Source: Siphonodentalium dalli
Taxonomy: Eukaryota; Mollusca; Scaphopoda; Gadilida; Siphonodentaliidae
Direction: 5' to 3'
DNA: 64,000 bases
NCBI GenBank assembly: GCA_032622095.1
Contig: CP136069.1
Coordinates: 170,616,394-170,680,393 of the forward strand
The notes under the pieces were generated by a model. It did not search any database, had not been told where the DNA came from, and was given only the letters and a program-made list of their open reading frames with translations. A program made the translations under genes and the position numbers. Numbering within the stretch: position 1 is the stretch's first letter; the number at the start of each line of letters is the position of its first letter. Positions 50,655-62,649 of the stretch are shown in pieces.

Positions 50655-51110
50655 GGGCTGTATGGTGTGCTGATGGATTGACATTTGATATCCAAGATGG
50701 CTGGTGGTTGCCACGTTTGTTTTAAACAAATTTTGGTAAAAAATGGATACTCCCATCTAGATGTTACCTAGAAGTTTCATATGAAGTTTGGTGACGATTG
50801 GATGAGAAATGTGACCTGTAAGATGTGCTAAAGGATTTGGTCGTACAGAGAGTACAATCCAAAATGGCCGCTAACAGCCATGTTTTTTCTTTTTACAAAA
50901 TTCTGGAACAAATGGTAGGCATCCATCGAGAGGTCACACCGAATATCCATATGAACTTTGGTAATGATCGGATGAGGGATAAGCTCTGCAGGGTGTATTA
51001 AATGATTTAGTGATGCAACGAGTAAAATCCAAGATGGCTGACAGCGGCCATATTTTTCATCAAAATCAATCAAATTTGACAGCCCCCGCCTGGAGGTAAT
51101 CCTTTGTTTT
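50655..51110 (+). repeat. Dispersed ATGGCTGCC-family repeat, plus orientation
   Basis: Three units, each with (A)TCCAAGATGGC or TCCAAAATGGCC, then a gccatgttttt block, a ctagaggtcac-like block, gaagtttggtgacgat and cggatgaggga. It shares order and spacing with the copies at 5,685-6,180 (minus) and 62,650-63,895 (plus). Confidence 0.8.
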
Positions 51111-52512
51111 ATTATGTTTTTTTTGCTAGTCTTTAAATCTGATCTTTTCCATGTCAATGTTTGTTTGTTTGGTTAGGATTTTACGTCGTTTTAGCCGTTG
51201 GGCCAAATCACGATTGGGAAAACAGAATCGGAATTAAGCGAAGAAACTGTGTATAGACGTAACCGTGAATTGGACTAAAATGAAACTAAATATGTACAAA
51301 TAAAAGTACCCAAAATCAGAGCGAGAGTGCTCAATTTGGTTCAGAACCTTTAAGAAACTGACCACTGTGCAAAACACATACAAAACAGAATATCAAAAAA
51401 TACAGCAATACTGCTATGGGAAGAGCCAAGTTATAAAACTGCATAACATTAATCAGCAAAAATAAATAATTTAATTTAACAAGACTGTGACAGACCTTAA
51501 TATGTTAAGTAGCTGTCAAAAAAGCATCCTGAATGATTGATAAGATATTTGTAATATCTGTTGAATCTGGCGTGAATATTAATCAATTCATCAAGTTGAC
51601 TATCGAGTGGTAGACTAGTCAGGCGAGCCTTCGCCCAATCCCCAGCCCATATCCACTCACTATGCATTGCGTCCCCTCCTGCCAAATGGACAGGTTATCG
51701 TTATACATCGTAGTGAACTTTGAATACTCAAAGTTATAACTGTTGGTCTGAGAGTCTAAACTTTTGACGGATTTTGGAGATTTCTGTTTTGGAACAATGT
51801 AATCATATCCCTTAGTTGTTTTGGTAAAACTGTAGGAGCTGTATCCATTGCCCGTGAGACAGGTTCTGGAACAGGAATAATATTATTCTCTTGAAATTGG
51901 GTTGCTAGTGAGATATTGAAAAGTTTTGTTTGACCATCGCTGAGTGCCGGCGTCAACATACTTTTTTCGAGAAACGGCAGCTGAGTATGTGACTTGAGCA
52001 ATTAATGGTCTGGTACCAACTATTTGCTTTGCATCTGTATACGATAAATGTTTTTCAGCCTTACATGTTTGTATCTTGAATTCATAGTCCCATATGGGAG
52101 ATGAACGATCCATTACAGCATGTGAACCTTGACAATTCGAAAAATTTTAGGATTTGTACAATCCTTATGATCATGACCAGAAACAGAACATCGTGCACAA
52201 ATGGTTTCTTCACTTCTACAATTTTCCTTGTCATGGCCATAGCCCTGACATTTAAAACATCGCAATGGATTTGGAACATAGGTACTTATATCTACCTTCA
52301 TATATCCAACATTCAATGTCGGTAGATGTTCGCACCGATTGAAGGTCAGAAGATAACTATTCAGAGGAACTCGAAAACCATCAACAGTTTTTGTAAATCG
52401 AGGACTTCTGTAACCAAAATACTGGTGTTTGTGCAATATTAGTTAGCTGTAGCAGAGCATCAGATTGAACTTTCTTTGAGCATTAACCCTTTACCCAACA
52501 GAACGGCCCTTT

Positions 52513-52581
52513 GCCAATGCATTCTCTTATATATGCGAGTCGACCATAGGTCGCCTCGCATATATAAGAGAATGCATTGGC
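52513..52581. repeat. 69 bp near-perfect hairpin (left) in the piggyBac-like MITE
   Basis: Arms of 27 bp starting GCCAATGCATTCTC match exactly, and the pairing continues with one mismatch almost to the centre (gtcgaccataggtcgc). Confidence 0.92.
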
Positions 52582-52661
52582 TTAACACATTAAAAATTAT
52601 AAAATTGTTAAAGAATGTAAGAAAAAATGGTAAAAAGTGTTAAAAAAAGATTTTTTTTTAA

Positions 52662-52729
52662 GCCAATGCATTCTCTTATATATGCGAGGCGACCTATGGT
52701 CGACTCGCATATATAAGAGAATTCATTGA
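52662..52729. repeat. 68 bp near-perfect hairpin (right), mirror of the left one
   Basis: It has the same arms as the left hairpin, but the centre reads gcgacctatggtcgac, the reverse complement of the left centre. One mismatch occurs in the right arm (gaattcattg). Confidence 0.92.
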
Positions 52730-53280
52730 CACAGGGCATAACTGTAACTATCACAATGTGATCAAGGAGCCGGTTCCAATGATATCCACATTTGTATGGT
52801 TCTATTGAGACAGACCGAAGATATTTTAGGCTGTTGAAGCTTTATTTGGCCGGTTTTGGCCGGTTTGTTGGGTAAAGGGTTAAATCAAGAGAGAGCCACT
52901 TATTGACCCAGTCCTGATTTGTTTAACACATTTCAATTGTCCAGCAATGCTTTGTAGTGTTTTGTCAAGGCCAAAAATGGAAAGTCTCTTCACATTTGGG
53001 TCAAAACCAAGAACCAAGTACTGAGGGAATACCACAGCATCATTGGAACTTGGCGAGTCACCATTCTTACGAGCAAGACGTTGTTTTTAGGTTTGAGTTC
53101 CCATACGAAAAGCAAAAAATCGACAACTAGCCAGCAGCCGCCGTGGACTACCGTTCAAATTCTGGTCGGGCCAACGACTGGTACATAGCTGAAGCGGTGA
53201 CCCGTTTAGCCACTGCATATAGCAGCCCCCGGTACCTCTCCACAGTGATGCAGGCGTGAACAACACAGGATTCAACAATC

Positions 53281-54848
53281 ATCAGGACGAACTCAAGAGA
53301 GAACAGAAACATCATACATTAAAACACAGAAAACAATACTTCAAACAGCAGGCGAGCAATACAACATATACACAAAATTGAATCTGAAGCACTGTGGAGA
53401 GGCATGACTAGACGATTGATTGAGCCGGGTCAACTCAACTACCAGTCTCGAAGACATGTAGGACCAAAGAGGACCATGAGCTAAGTCGTATCCGCAGGTC
53501 GATGACTCACGTGATATGACCGCCCAAGTACATACAGGACTCACACACCACACCTCACGGGGTGCACCCCACGCCAAACAGGGTGCCACATTAGGGTATG
53601 TTAAACCCCGCAGTGGGGCGGTAGGCTATTCTACCCCGGGCCAACACGGGTTTCCATATCAATGTGCATTGGTAGATCATTGATGAAAACATTTAACAAG
53701 CTGACCTTTTATTACCCATTGGTGTCATCCCTCATCATTAACTGATCGTGAACTCAACCCCCTACCAATAGTTAAGTGCATACTTAAAACAGTTTGTCCC
53801 TTTATTTTGAAGGAAAATAACTCTATGAAACAATTTACAGGGCAAAGAAAATTGTGTAAGCCGGGCTGCTGAACCACCCACCACCCCCGCCTAGTGTTCG
53901 GAAAACAATTGCAGACCCCCTGCAACATATGGCAATATTTTGTACGAAATACACAACTATTTGCGCCTGGAGGGATTGATGATGCCAACACTCCATGATT
54001 TCGGTTTGATTGTTAACCGGAGAAAAAGTTAATTTGGAAAAATCGGCCGATATCTAGTATACACATAAATATTTTCCTTGATTATATTTTGTTTGTTTGT
54101 GTCCACTGTCGTCATATGTTGACGAAACAGTAAAGTATCAGGTTTTGTGTCTCTGGTACTATATGTACAAGGACTTTTCCCAGTGGATAAGTCACTCAAC
54201 TTATGTTACAAAGCTGATGGAGTGTTGCACTATTCTTCGCCACTTGAGTTCTGAAACTGTTACCTACCGTGCCCGAATTGAACATTTTGACATACCCATT
54301 CAGATTCAGATAATGATCTGACCAAAAATAAAGGCGAAACAATATCCAGCGTTCGAGTCAACTAGTACTAGTAATATATGTTAACCGCGGTAACCAAGGA
54401 AATTACCGCCGTGTTAATTTTTTGCGACCACATTAATTTTTCTCGTCCATGACCGCGATTCAACCGGTTCATTATTTCGTGAGCGCCATACACCGTGTTA
54501 ATTCTTTTCCGATAAGTTTAATGTTTTATGTCAACTAAGCAATTAATAAATGTTAATAAATTATATCGAATATTTATTATATACAGTTCATAGCTAGGCT
54601 TTTTTTTACAGCCATGATATTAACTTAGTACAAACATCGAGAAAAACAACGAGTTTGATATCAACATTTTGAAAACATGCGAGCGTTCGACGTTTGGCGC
54701 CATTTTCAATCACCACGTTTTTGATTGATAAATACCACCTCTAAAACATCATGAAATCTTTATTTGCAAGTCAACCAGCCTTGCAATTGACATTTATCTT
54801 CCACGGCACTGCTGTAGAAATGCATGGAATTCTTATGGAATATTATTA
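53281..54848. other. Unassigned spacer
   Basis: It may include the 5'UTR of the ORF1-only LINE near its left edge. Around 54,370-54,530 related strings such as gttaatttttt, gcgaccacattaattttt and accgcgatt recur loosely. No gene is supported. Confidence 0.4.
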
Positions 54849-55007
54849 GGGCCACTTCATAATAGCGCTTCTGGCGCACACCGAAGGCGACAGAAGCAAA
54901 ATTACTCGCGCACCAGAAGCGACAAAATACACGTACATATATGCCACATAATGTCGCATGTTTTGTCGCTTTCGGTGCACGCCAGAGGCGCCATTAATAA
55001 GTGGCCC
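54849..55007. mobile_element. 159 bp MITE with long TIRs
   Basis: Inverted ends of about 37 bp start GGGCCACTT and include CTGGCG(C/T)(A/G)CACCGAA, with a few mismatches. A short internal segment contains a second inverted motif (gcgacaaaa / ttttgtcgc). AT-rich flanks obscure any target duplication. Confidence 0.8.
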
Positions 55008-55283
55008 AAATACTAATCCATACATTTTATATTGGCTTCTACGGAATTTTCAACGGCAACGGCTTTAAAATTTGCCGTAGCTACATATAGTTCGAGGACT
55101 GTGTTAACTATACACAAAACAATATTTCAACTAATAAACTGTGCACGAGTTATTCAACAAGTTGGCCATTGACCGACATTCGCGACTGCATCATCAATTA
55201 AAACAAAACTAAATAAAAATCATATAAGCATCGCATGGATCATTAACTAAGGTCGATTAATTAGAGTAGGGCTGTATTAGTCT
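55008..55283. other. Spacer before the left arm of the large inverted repeat
   Basis: No recognised feature. Confidence 0.4.
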
Positions 55284-56570
55284 AGGCAAATATGGACATA
55301 TGTGTCGCCTGGAGAGGGAATTTATGAGACCTACATTTTTGGTTAGCATGAACGCTTAACTTTCGGAATCAGTATGTTGGCTTTGTCAGATAGGCGGACT
55401 TTTTTTTGCACCGCGTGGTTTTATTGAGGCACCTGGTGATAAAAGCGGTCATTTTTTAAATAAAGCCGACATATTTGACAGAGTATATTCACACATTTTG
55501 AGAAGAGATATTCATCCAATGTTGATACCTGTGAATGCGGCGATAAACATATTAAGGTAATACATGTAATCATTGAATCTCGGAATGACAGTAATGACGT
55601 CATGTGACGTCAAATAATGTTTAGAGTGAGAAGAATATGGCGATTCACGCAAAGCGTTGCCTTTCGTTTCTGATAAAATCAGAAGTGAGATGGTTATGCC
55701 CATTTATTTTATACCATGGGAAACTACTGCCAATTAGCTACGTTCTAATATATTACTTATCGCTGTTGGTCGCATTAGTTTTTATCAAAGGCAGAAAAAT
55801 CAACCCTCCCCTAAAGCTGAGAGGCGTCAGGCTGTGGCGCAAGGCACACATAACGCACGAATATGTGTCAAATTGCGAAATTAAAACAACGGCCGTCGAT
55901 GGACTGCAAAGGTATTGTCTAATATATATGTGTCGATCGACAGAGTCGAGCATTCAAGTAAAAATATTACATTTTGTACATCCTGACTAAAGTTTTTAAT
56001 TTTTTTTTGATTTTTTCCCAAAAAAGATAATATAAAATTTATTTTGTCTTCTTCCGGGAGGCAAAAATGAAAATGATGTATGAAGGGTGGAGATAATTAG
56101 TGTATACGGTAATTTCGTTCTGTCTTGGTTTAAAAACTGGTCTAATAACCCAAGATGGCTGCCAATATGGTGGCCGGTATATAGGTGGGAATTGTGAAAG
56201 TTGTAAAAACGCACGATTACTTGCCAAAATGGCTTAACTAATACAACGGTCGTTAATAAACTGCTACAGTTGTATGTAGTATATATATCCCGATCCATTG
56301 AGTAGAAAATTTAAGTAAAACCGGTACACAAAGTACCTCCTGGCCCCAATGTTTAATAAATATTTATTAGTTTAGTCCAATTAAAACTAATCGAAAACCT
56401 ATTTTTGTCATCTTCTCGAAATGTATCAAGACAATAATGTAGTGTGGGTGGATATAATTTGAATGAACGACAATGTCATGCCGTCGGCGGTTACTACATG
56501 GCATATTAACCCCAAGATGGCTGCCAATACGGTGACCGGTATATGGATGGAAATTGTAAAATATGTCATG
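55284..56570 (+). repeat. Large inverted repeat, left arm
   Basis: About 1.29 kb that matches, in reverse complement and with moderate divergence, the segment 60,172-61,431. From the outside in it holds aggcaaatatgg, a block with two TGACGTCA sites (55,595-55,602 and 55,605-55,612), acgcaaagcgttg and accatgggaaactactg. The inner part has units of about 360 bp with AAGATGGCTGCCAATA (56,152 and 56,512). No open frame is shared between the arms, so it is not coding. Confidence 0.88.
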
Positions 56571-59179
56571 TCGCAATTAACACCACCATCGCAATGAAAT
56601 GTCTTATACAACCAATAGTCCTATTATATTCATATCATTTTGCATTACTAGGACGTAAAAGTGGCCAGTTCTATTAAATAGCAACCAGATTGACACACAC
56701 GAGTGAGAGGATTGACAAATATCGCATTCATTCGCGCTGAAGGAAGATTTGTCAAGTAAGAATAAGGGAATTATGTAGGTTATATTAAATATAACACGAT
56801 ATTTAAGCATACTTGGCAATCTCTATGGCTATTTGTAACAAAATTCGACCGCGAATAACAGAATTAACCAATTAACCAATTCGGATATATATCTCATCAA
56901 ATAACTCATGCTGATACGAATCGTTATTTACCCTCCATCACATAGGCGTGGTTACAAGAACGGAGCTACTGATAAATTGGGTCTCGTGCATACCGCTCTA
57001 AAAGTAAGAATAAATGGATCTCATTGACCAATAGCAATTGCTGCCCAGTCCAGCAAATTATCAAACCGTCACATCATACATGTTCGTTCAGTTTCATCAT
57101 CACGCAATAGACTCGTAGTCAAGGCTCTGAGCGATATTTCCAACAACGAAAATACCAGCGATGTGGTAAATCACATAAACTGTCAAAATATGTCCCTATA
57201 TATTTCGATTGTATGTTACTCTGTATAGTATAGTACTGGAGTCTCGTGTCATCCCATGTGCACTCCTGATTTCCAGAAGTGACTGAACAATTGCTTGTAG
57301 GACGAGATACCCCAAATATGGACACTTATCCCTCGCTAGATGAACAGTCATATTATCCATATCTGTCTATGCTGATGAGTAGTTAGGGTTACTTCTGGAA
57401 GGCTGTGCATTTAGAAAACAGCGTACATATCGGAGTATTGGCATGGAGTTTTATCATGTAGATTGATACATTTTGAACTTTTGGTATCCCAGTGTAAGTT
57501 TTAGCTCATTATAACACCAAAATAAAAAGGACGACAATTGCAATTATTGTTATACATGCCATACGCAGGTTGATACCAGGAGGCGTATAATAACTTTCTA
57601 GATAAGTCCAGAGATAATGCGGTTAGAGACCTGCTGATGCCAGCAGGTCGGATGTCTGAAAACATACCATATTTTGATTATGGCCGTTCATGATTAAAGC
57701 ATTATAAAGCCAGATGTGTTGCAGTTAAATTCAAATGGATCCATAGTTATCCCACTATGCGCGACGTGAGTGGACCGTGTGTAGTGCGTATCCTGATATT
57801 AAATTGTGGTAGTGTTTGATGTACAAATGGGTAAAACAAAATGGGATCACGAGTCTTGGTGTAATTTGTCGCTGCATCTCAAAAATGATATATAGTAACA
57901 ACTTCTGTGCAGATCAGAATCTGATCTACGATAACTCATCCATAACAACTCCGAATGTGCTGAGCGAATTAAGTAACTTGACACGATAGCCGTAGTTTAG
58001 TATTTACTTAACAGCGTGTGATGAATACATGCATATGTCTTTATACAATCGGGACGATATGAGGACGAGGAATTATTCGCCATATTGTTTTCCACCGGTG
58101 TTGCCTGTAAATACGAATATTAAATACAGCCCGATTGATTCATAATGACATGGGTTTTACGTTATAAACACAAATGGTACTTGCAGCAGCAACAGGTCTC
58201 CTGGTCTGAATATGACACGTTCAGGTGTAACATAACGTAGACAAGTTTACTTTTCCACCAAGTTGGAAATAAATTTTTTGATATTTCTGTAGGTTATCGC
58301 GTTCATATATTGCAAATAAAGCGGTCCTTCATGGCGATCTTGTTAAACGGAAACTGCATAATTAAATTAGGCACACAGGAGGGATTCTCATTCTGGACAT
58401 GACTATTCTTATGTTTATCACTGAATTTGTACAACGAGCGCTATCGTTTTCTGAATCTCATCTTCTCTGCGTTATTGGACACTAGTCAATGAAAGCGGCG
58501 ATGGTGATTTAGGGTCTGGAAAATTCACTCTGTGTTATCACGACCGTCTTCTGTGGGTCGAAGCGGTTGTACAGCAATTGTACATTGTATATAGCAGATT
58601 AATCGAGGCACTGACTCAGAATCAAAACCATTGCTCCAAATGTGATTGATTCAGTGTCAATCAGTGAGTGTGAACAAATTATCATTTATTATCGAAGTGG
58701 TCATGTATTTATCGGATGGCACAATGCGATGTTCCTTATCTCACATCTAGCTTTAAAATCGGTCCCAATTTTCGCCCAATCAAGTCGGGTGTGAAACCAC
58801 ATCAACCTCGTCTAGCCCAGACTTCGATAATGGTATCCACGCCATATCCACATCATATGTAGTTATGTACCATCATATATGGTAGCACTTGGAATAATAT
58901 TCAGTGAGAAAGATTGACCTTCTATTTTCGGGTTTAGGTAATATCATAGTTATTGTGTCACAGGTGGCTGGCATAAATAACAATCACGCATTCAATGTAT
59001 TACTGTTACTCGCTTCTGTTTTAAACAATCCTGTTCATCTGTAAATACCTCGCTCAAAGTGCCACCTATTTCAAGGGACACGGATTAATTGAGAACGAAT
59101 ACTCATGAATGCATGATTCGTCAATAATGGGCACCATTCTGGTAGATATTTTAAATAGAATTGCGCATCATGATGTCCC
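56571..59179. other. Spacer inside the large inverted repeat
   Basis: No recognised gene. A minus-strand frame at 57119-57325 is open but unsupported. A small perfect hairpin (gacctgct / agcaggtc) lies at 57,633-57,655. Confidence 0.4.
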
Positions 59180-59187
59180 GGAGTAAC

Positions 59188-60095
59188 CAGGGACGTGACT
59201 AGAGGGTCTCCGTTGGGTGGGGGTGTACACCCTGGGGAAATTCCAACTGCACCCCCTTGAATCAGAATCACACCACACACAAGTTTTGCATAATTCCATT
59301 TCAACCCCCTTGCACCTCAGTACTCATGCCTAATATCCTATATATTCATAAACCATGGTTCTACATTCCCGGTATGACAACATTCAGATATTTTAACCTG
59401 AAAAATTGCATAAATCCTACCATCTAGTGGTCTAACTCCAGACAAATACATACGGCTACGGACATGGCACACCGGGATGACCATGGTTTTTCGGCCCGGT
59501 GTGAGAAAATTTTGAAAACTATACAAGTTGGTAAATTCTCCAACTGATGACCATTTCAGTGCACAAGTTTGACCAAATGTAGTAAAATATTGTGTTGTTA
59601 AACTAATTAGCCGTTTTATATTGGCCATGGGAGGGACAATGACACACCGGGCCGACTATGGTTCGGCCCGCTGTGCGAAAATTTCCAACTGATGACAATT
59701 CCAATGACGATGTTGACCAAATGTATGACACTATTGTTTTCTTAAATTAACTAGCAGTTTGTTGACTGCCCACGTGGTAGGGACCAGCAGGACACAAGCT
59801 TTCCAAGTGTTGGAAATTTCCAACCTGTCACCCCCCTAAGGTTGGAAAATTTCCAACTGATGACCATCAGTCAAAACATTTAACCAAAAATAGGAAAATA
59901 TGCAAATTTTGGTCCAAAAACGATTAATTCCCCCCAATAAATTGTTTGAAAATCAAACTACAATAACATTTTCAACTAATTGTTGATGGAAAATTTCCAA
60001 CTAACGTTTTGGCAGGTATGAAGTTTCCAACTGTTGAAAATTTTGACCAAAGTTGGGGGGTGAGACCCCCCATACCCCCTGTCGCCACGTCTCTG
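59188..60095. mobile_element. 908 bp hAT-like non-autonomous element
   Basis: The ends read CAGGGACGTGAC on the left and, as complement, CAGAGACGTGGC on the right. They are flanked by ggagtaac (59,180-59,187) and tgagtaac (60,096-60,103), an 8 bp target duplication with one mismatch, as for hAT elements. The interior has three or four diverged copies of an aatttccaactgatgac module with gttgaccaaatgta. No transposase frame is seen. Confidence 0.78.
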
Positions 60096-60171
60096 TGAGT
60101 AACATGATACAATGAATATAATACTTTGGGTTGTGTGAGACATTAGATGGCGGCAATGACGGCGATAAAAG

Positions 60172-61431
60172 TGAAACATGACATATTTCACCATTTATTC
60201 TGACCACCGTATTGGCAGCTATCTTGGGGTTAGTAAGCCATTTCGTAATCTAAAAACAACATTGAATAATCGTACCCACCTAACATCTCCACCACGCTAC
60301 ATTCTGTGCGTTATGGTTTCCGAGAAAATGACAAAAAAATGGTTTTAGGTTATTTTTGGAGAAAAATACCTAATTTTTTTTTTTTTTAAATGTGCCAGGA
60401 GGTGCATTGTGTAATATTTTCACCTATTGTTCGAGTTTGTAGATTGGGATATATACATTCAACTAGAGTTTAGCAGTTCATCAACGACCGCTTTGTTAGT
60501 TAAGCCATTTAAGCAAGTAAATGTGCGTTCTTACATATTTCCCAATTTCCACCTATATTGCGGCTGCCATATTGGCAGCCATTTTGGGTTAGTATGTCAT
60601 TTTTTAATCCAAAGCGGAATGAAATTGCCGTATACATCAATTATCTCCACCCTTACAATTCTTTTCTTGTTTTGCCTTCCAGAAAATAAAAAAAAAATGC
60701 GTTTGATATCACTTTTTTGGAAAAATTCTAAAATTTATTAAACTTTCGGGTTTGGGGGTACATTATATATTGTTTCTACTTTAATGTTCGAGATTGCCGA
60801 CATAAATTTATATATTATTACATTCTTTAGCAGACTTTCAACGGCCGTTGTGTTAATTAAGCCTATTGACATGTAACCGTGAGTTATGTGTGCCTTATAC
60901 CACAGAATGGCGCATCTTAACTTTAGGGGGGAGGGTTGATTTTTCTGCCTCTGATAAAAAATAATGCGGCCTAAAGCGATAAATTATATATATAAATATA
61001 GCCAATTGGCAGTAGTTTCCCATGGTATAAAACAATGCGGCATACCCGTCTTACTTTATGATTCAAAAGAAACGAAAGACAACGCTTTGCGTGAATCGTC
61101 ATATTTGTCACGCCCAAAATATTATTTGACGTCACATGACGTCATGACTGCAATTCCTAGATTCAATGGTTACATGTATTACCCTACTCTGGTTATCGCC
61201 CCACTCTCAGGTATCAGGAATATTTCTTCTCAAAATGTGTGAAAATACTCTGTCAAAAATGTCAGCTTTATTTAAAAAATGACCGATTTTTTCATCGGGT
61301 GGCTCAAGAAACCACGCGGTGAGAAAAAAGTCCGCCAACATACGGATTCCGAAAATTTTGTATTTACGCTTACCAAAAATGTAGGTCTCATAAATTCCCT
61401 CTCCAGGCGACACATATGTCCATATTTGCCT
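60172..61431 (-). repeat. Large inverted repeat, right arm
   Basis: Reverse-complement partner of 55,284-56,570. It keeps the doubled TGACGTCA (61,127-61,134 and 61,137-61,144), the tgggaaactactg block and two AGATAGCTGCCAATA / AAATGGCTGCCAATA units 360 bp apart. It sits between a complete hAT-like copy and a partial one. Confidence 0.88.
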
Positions 61432-61689
61432 GGCCTATATACATGTACCGATGAATCATGTTGTTAAAGGTGTGACTAAACACCACCCGGACCAGCCAGG
61501 CACGACCGTCCCTGCGGTGTATAAGGGTGATTTTAATGTCAATAATTGTGCGGTGGTGCATGGAAACCCACTCACGCACGGACGGGTATGGGTCGCGGCC
61601 ATAAACTACGACAAACCTTAGTAAACCGCCCAACCATGCCGTCTCCGTTGTGATGTCATCTTTGAAATGTTGAACCCCACCCCTGTGTT

Positions 61690-61927
61690 GCAACTTTTTA
61701 ACTTGTACTTCAATCTTTCCAACTGTTGGACATTTCCAGAACTGACACCACTAAGGCTGGAAATTTACAACTGATGGTAGCTCTCCATCACACCAAACGT
61801 TTCACCAAACGTAGAACAATATGCTACTTTTGGTATAACAACTACAAATTCCCCAATAATTACTGATGTTGTGTCGCGTGAAATTCCCAACTGTTGAAAA
61901 TGTTTACCCCGAGCCACCACGTCCCTG
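61690..61927. mobile_element. Partial second hAT-like copy
   Basis: It contains the same ccaactgttgg, aatttacaactgatgg and caccaaacgtag modules as the element at 59,188. It ends in CACGTCCCTG, the complement of the hAT-like terminus. The left end could not be placed. Confidence 0.6.
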
Positions 61928-62649
61928 ATTCGCCTTATGTACATCGCCGACCAGCTCTGGCAACTATTCCACCCTTCTTAAATATCACTCCAGAAATTAT
62001 TTGCTCAATAAAATATCCAAAATACGCATATCCGGAACAATGACGTGCGCATAACTGTCTCTAGGGAGCAGTTCCTAGTAATTTCATGTTAATGTGCAGC
62101 TGTCGCGCAATTATTCTTGTCAGGTAATTATACAGCGAATGGTGAGATTTTATGTTTGGTCCCACATCGAGCAAATTGGATCGAGCATCTCCATGTAACC
62201 ACACATGTAACACCCAGCATGTTCCCCTGTAAATAAGCTCACATAGAACTTATTTAGAACACAAGAAGTAAGCCCATATAGGGATTATTTGAATATGAAT
62301 ATATGTTATATATGACCCTAAATGGGACACAATCAAAACAGTCGTATATGAGCTTATTTCAATTCGAAATACGCTCATTCAAAATAACCTAGGTTATGAT
62401 GTAATCGCTCTGAATTGTTGGTGCATTTCCTGGCTATCATTGGCCCGTTCTCACCAGGCTATAAAATACAGCACCGAAAGGCCAATATAAAATGAAAGTG
62501 TCAATGACACTGCAGCTCAATTTGGAAAGGCGTTAATAATTGTATGATGAGCAGTCAATATAATGATAAAGAAGGAAAGTCACAAATTTTCAGTAAATGG
62601 ATTGTATTTGTGTAACTGAAATTAATTTCATTTAAAAAAGGTATCCACT
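61928..62649. other. Unassigned spacer
   Basis: No gene or repeat recognised. A few 'agcttattt / aataagctc' strings near 62,230-62,370 are inverted to one another. Confidence 0.35.

Larger units (their letters stand above)
52487..52879. mobile_element. 393 bp piggyBac-like MITE with TTAA target duplication
   Basis: TTAA at 52,483-52,486 and 52,880-52,883 flanks terminal inverted repeats beginning CCCTTTACCCAACA and continuing with one or two mismatches to CGGCC. TTAA duplication plus CCC-starting ends is the piggyBac pattern. When the MITE is skipped, the surrounding LINE ORF1 continues in frame apart from a stop at the TTAA itself. It has no transposase. Confidence 0.85.
51497..53095 (-). 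pseudogene. LINE ORF1 (Gag-like) with two CCHC zinc knuckles, broken
   Basis: From the N-terminal side, VVFPQYLVLGFDPNVKRLS and DKTLQSIAGQLKCVKQI lead to SKKVQSDALLQL on the other side of the MITE. A frameshift follows near 52,430. Then come GYRSPRFTKTVDGFRVPL, YVPNPLRCF, and two zinc knuckles, CFKCQGYGHDKENC and CARCSVSGHDHKDC (both C-x2-C-x4-H-x4-C). A tail with KHLSYTDAKQIVGTRP and TYSAAV ends the recognisable part. Such proteins bind the LINE RNA and chaperone nucleic acid. Several stops show it is inactive. Confidence 0.82.
51155..53280 (-). mobile_element. ORF1-only LINE copy, split by a MITE
   Basis: On the minus strand a Gag-like ORF1 is followed by about 340 bp without coding sequence. 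The element ends in an (AAAC)n tail at 51,155-51,175 (tttgtttgtttgg on the plus strand). No endonuclease or RT is found between ORF1 and the tail. It is therefore an internal deletion or an ORF1-only non-autonomous family. A piggyBac-like MITE interrupts it at 52,487-52,879. The right (5') limit is uncertain. Confidence 0.72.

Noticed and set aside
53120-53180. tRNA-like B box (gttcaaattc) suggesting a SINE
   Set aside because: No matching A box or tRNA fold at the right distance, and no SINE-like tail.
53725-53991. 88-codon minus-strand frame
   Set aside because: No recognisable motif; codon pattern and surroundings look noncoding.
55637-55990. 117-codon plus-strand frame with a hydrophobic segment
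   Set aside because: It lies in the left arm of the large inverted repeat, and the equivalent frame is not kept in the right arm.
57119-57325. Minus-strand frame with several cysteines and tryptophans; another frame there has a TM-like stretch
   Set aside because: No domain pattern, no convincing splice sites, and different frames look equally plausible.
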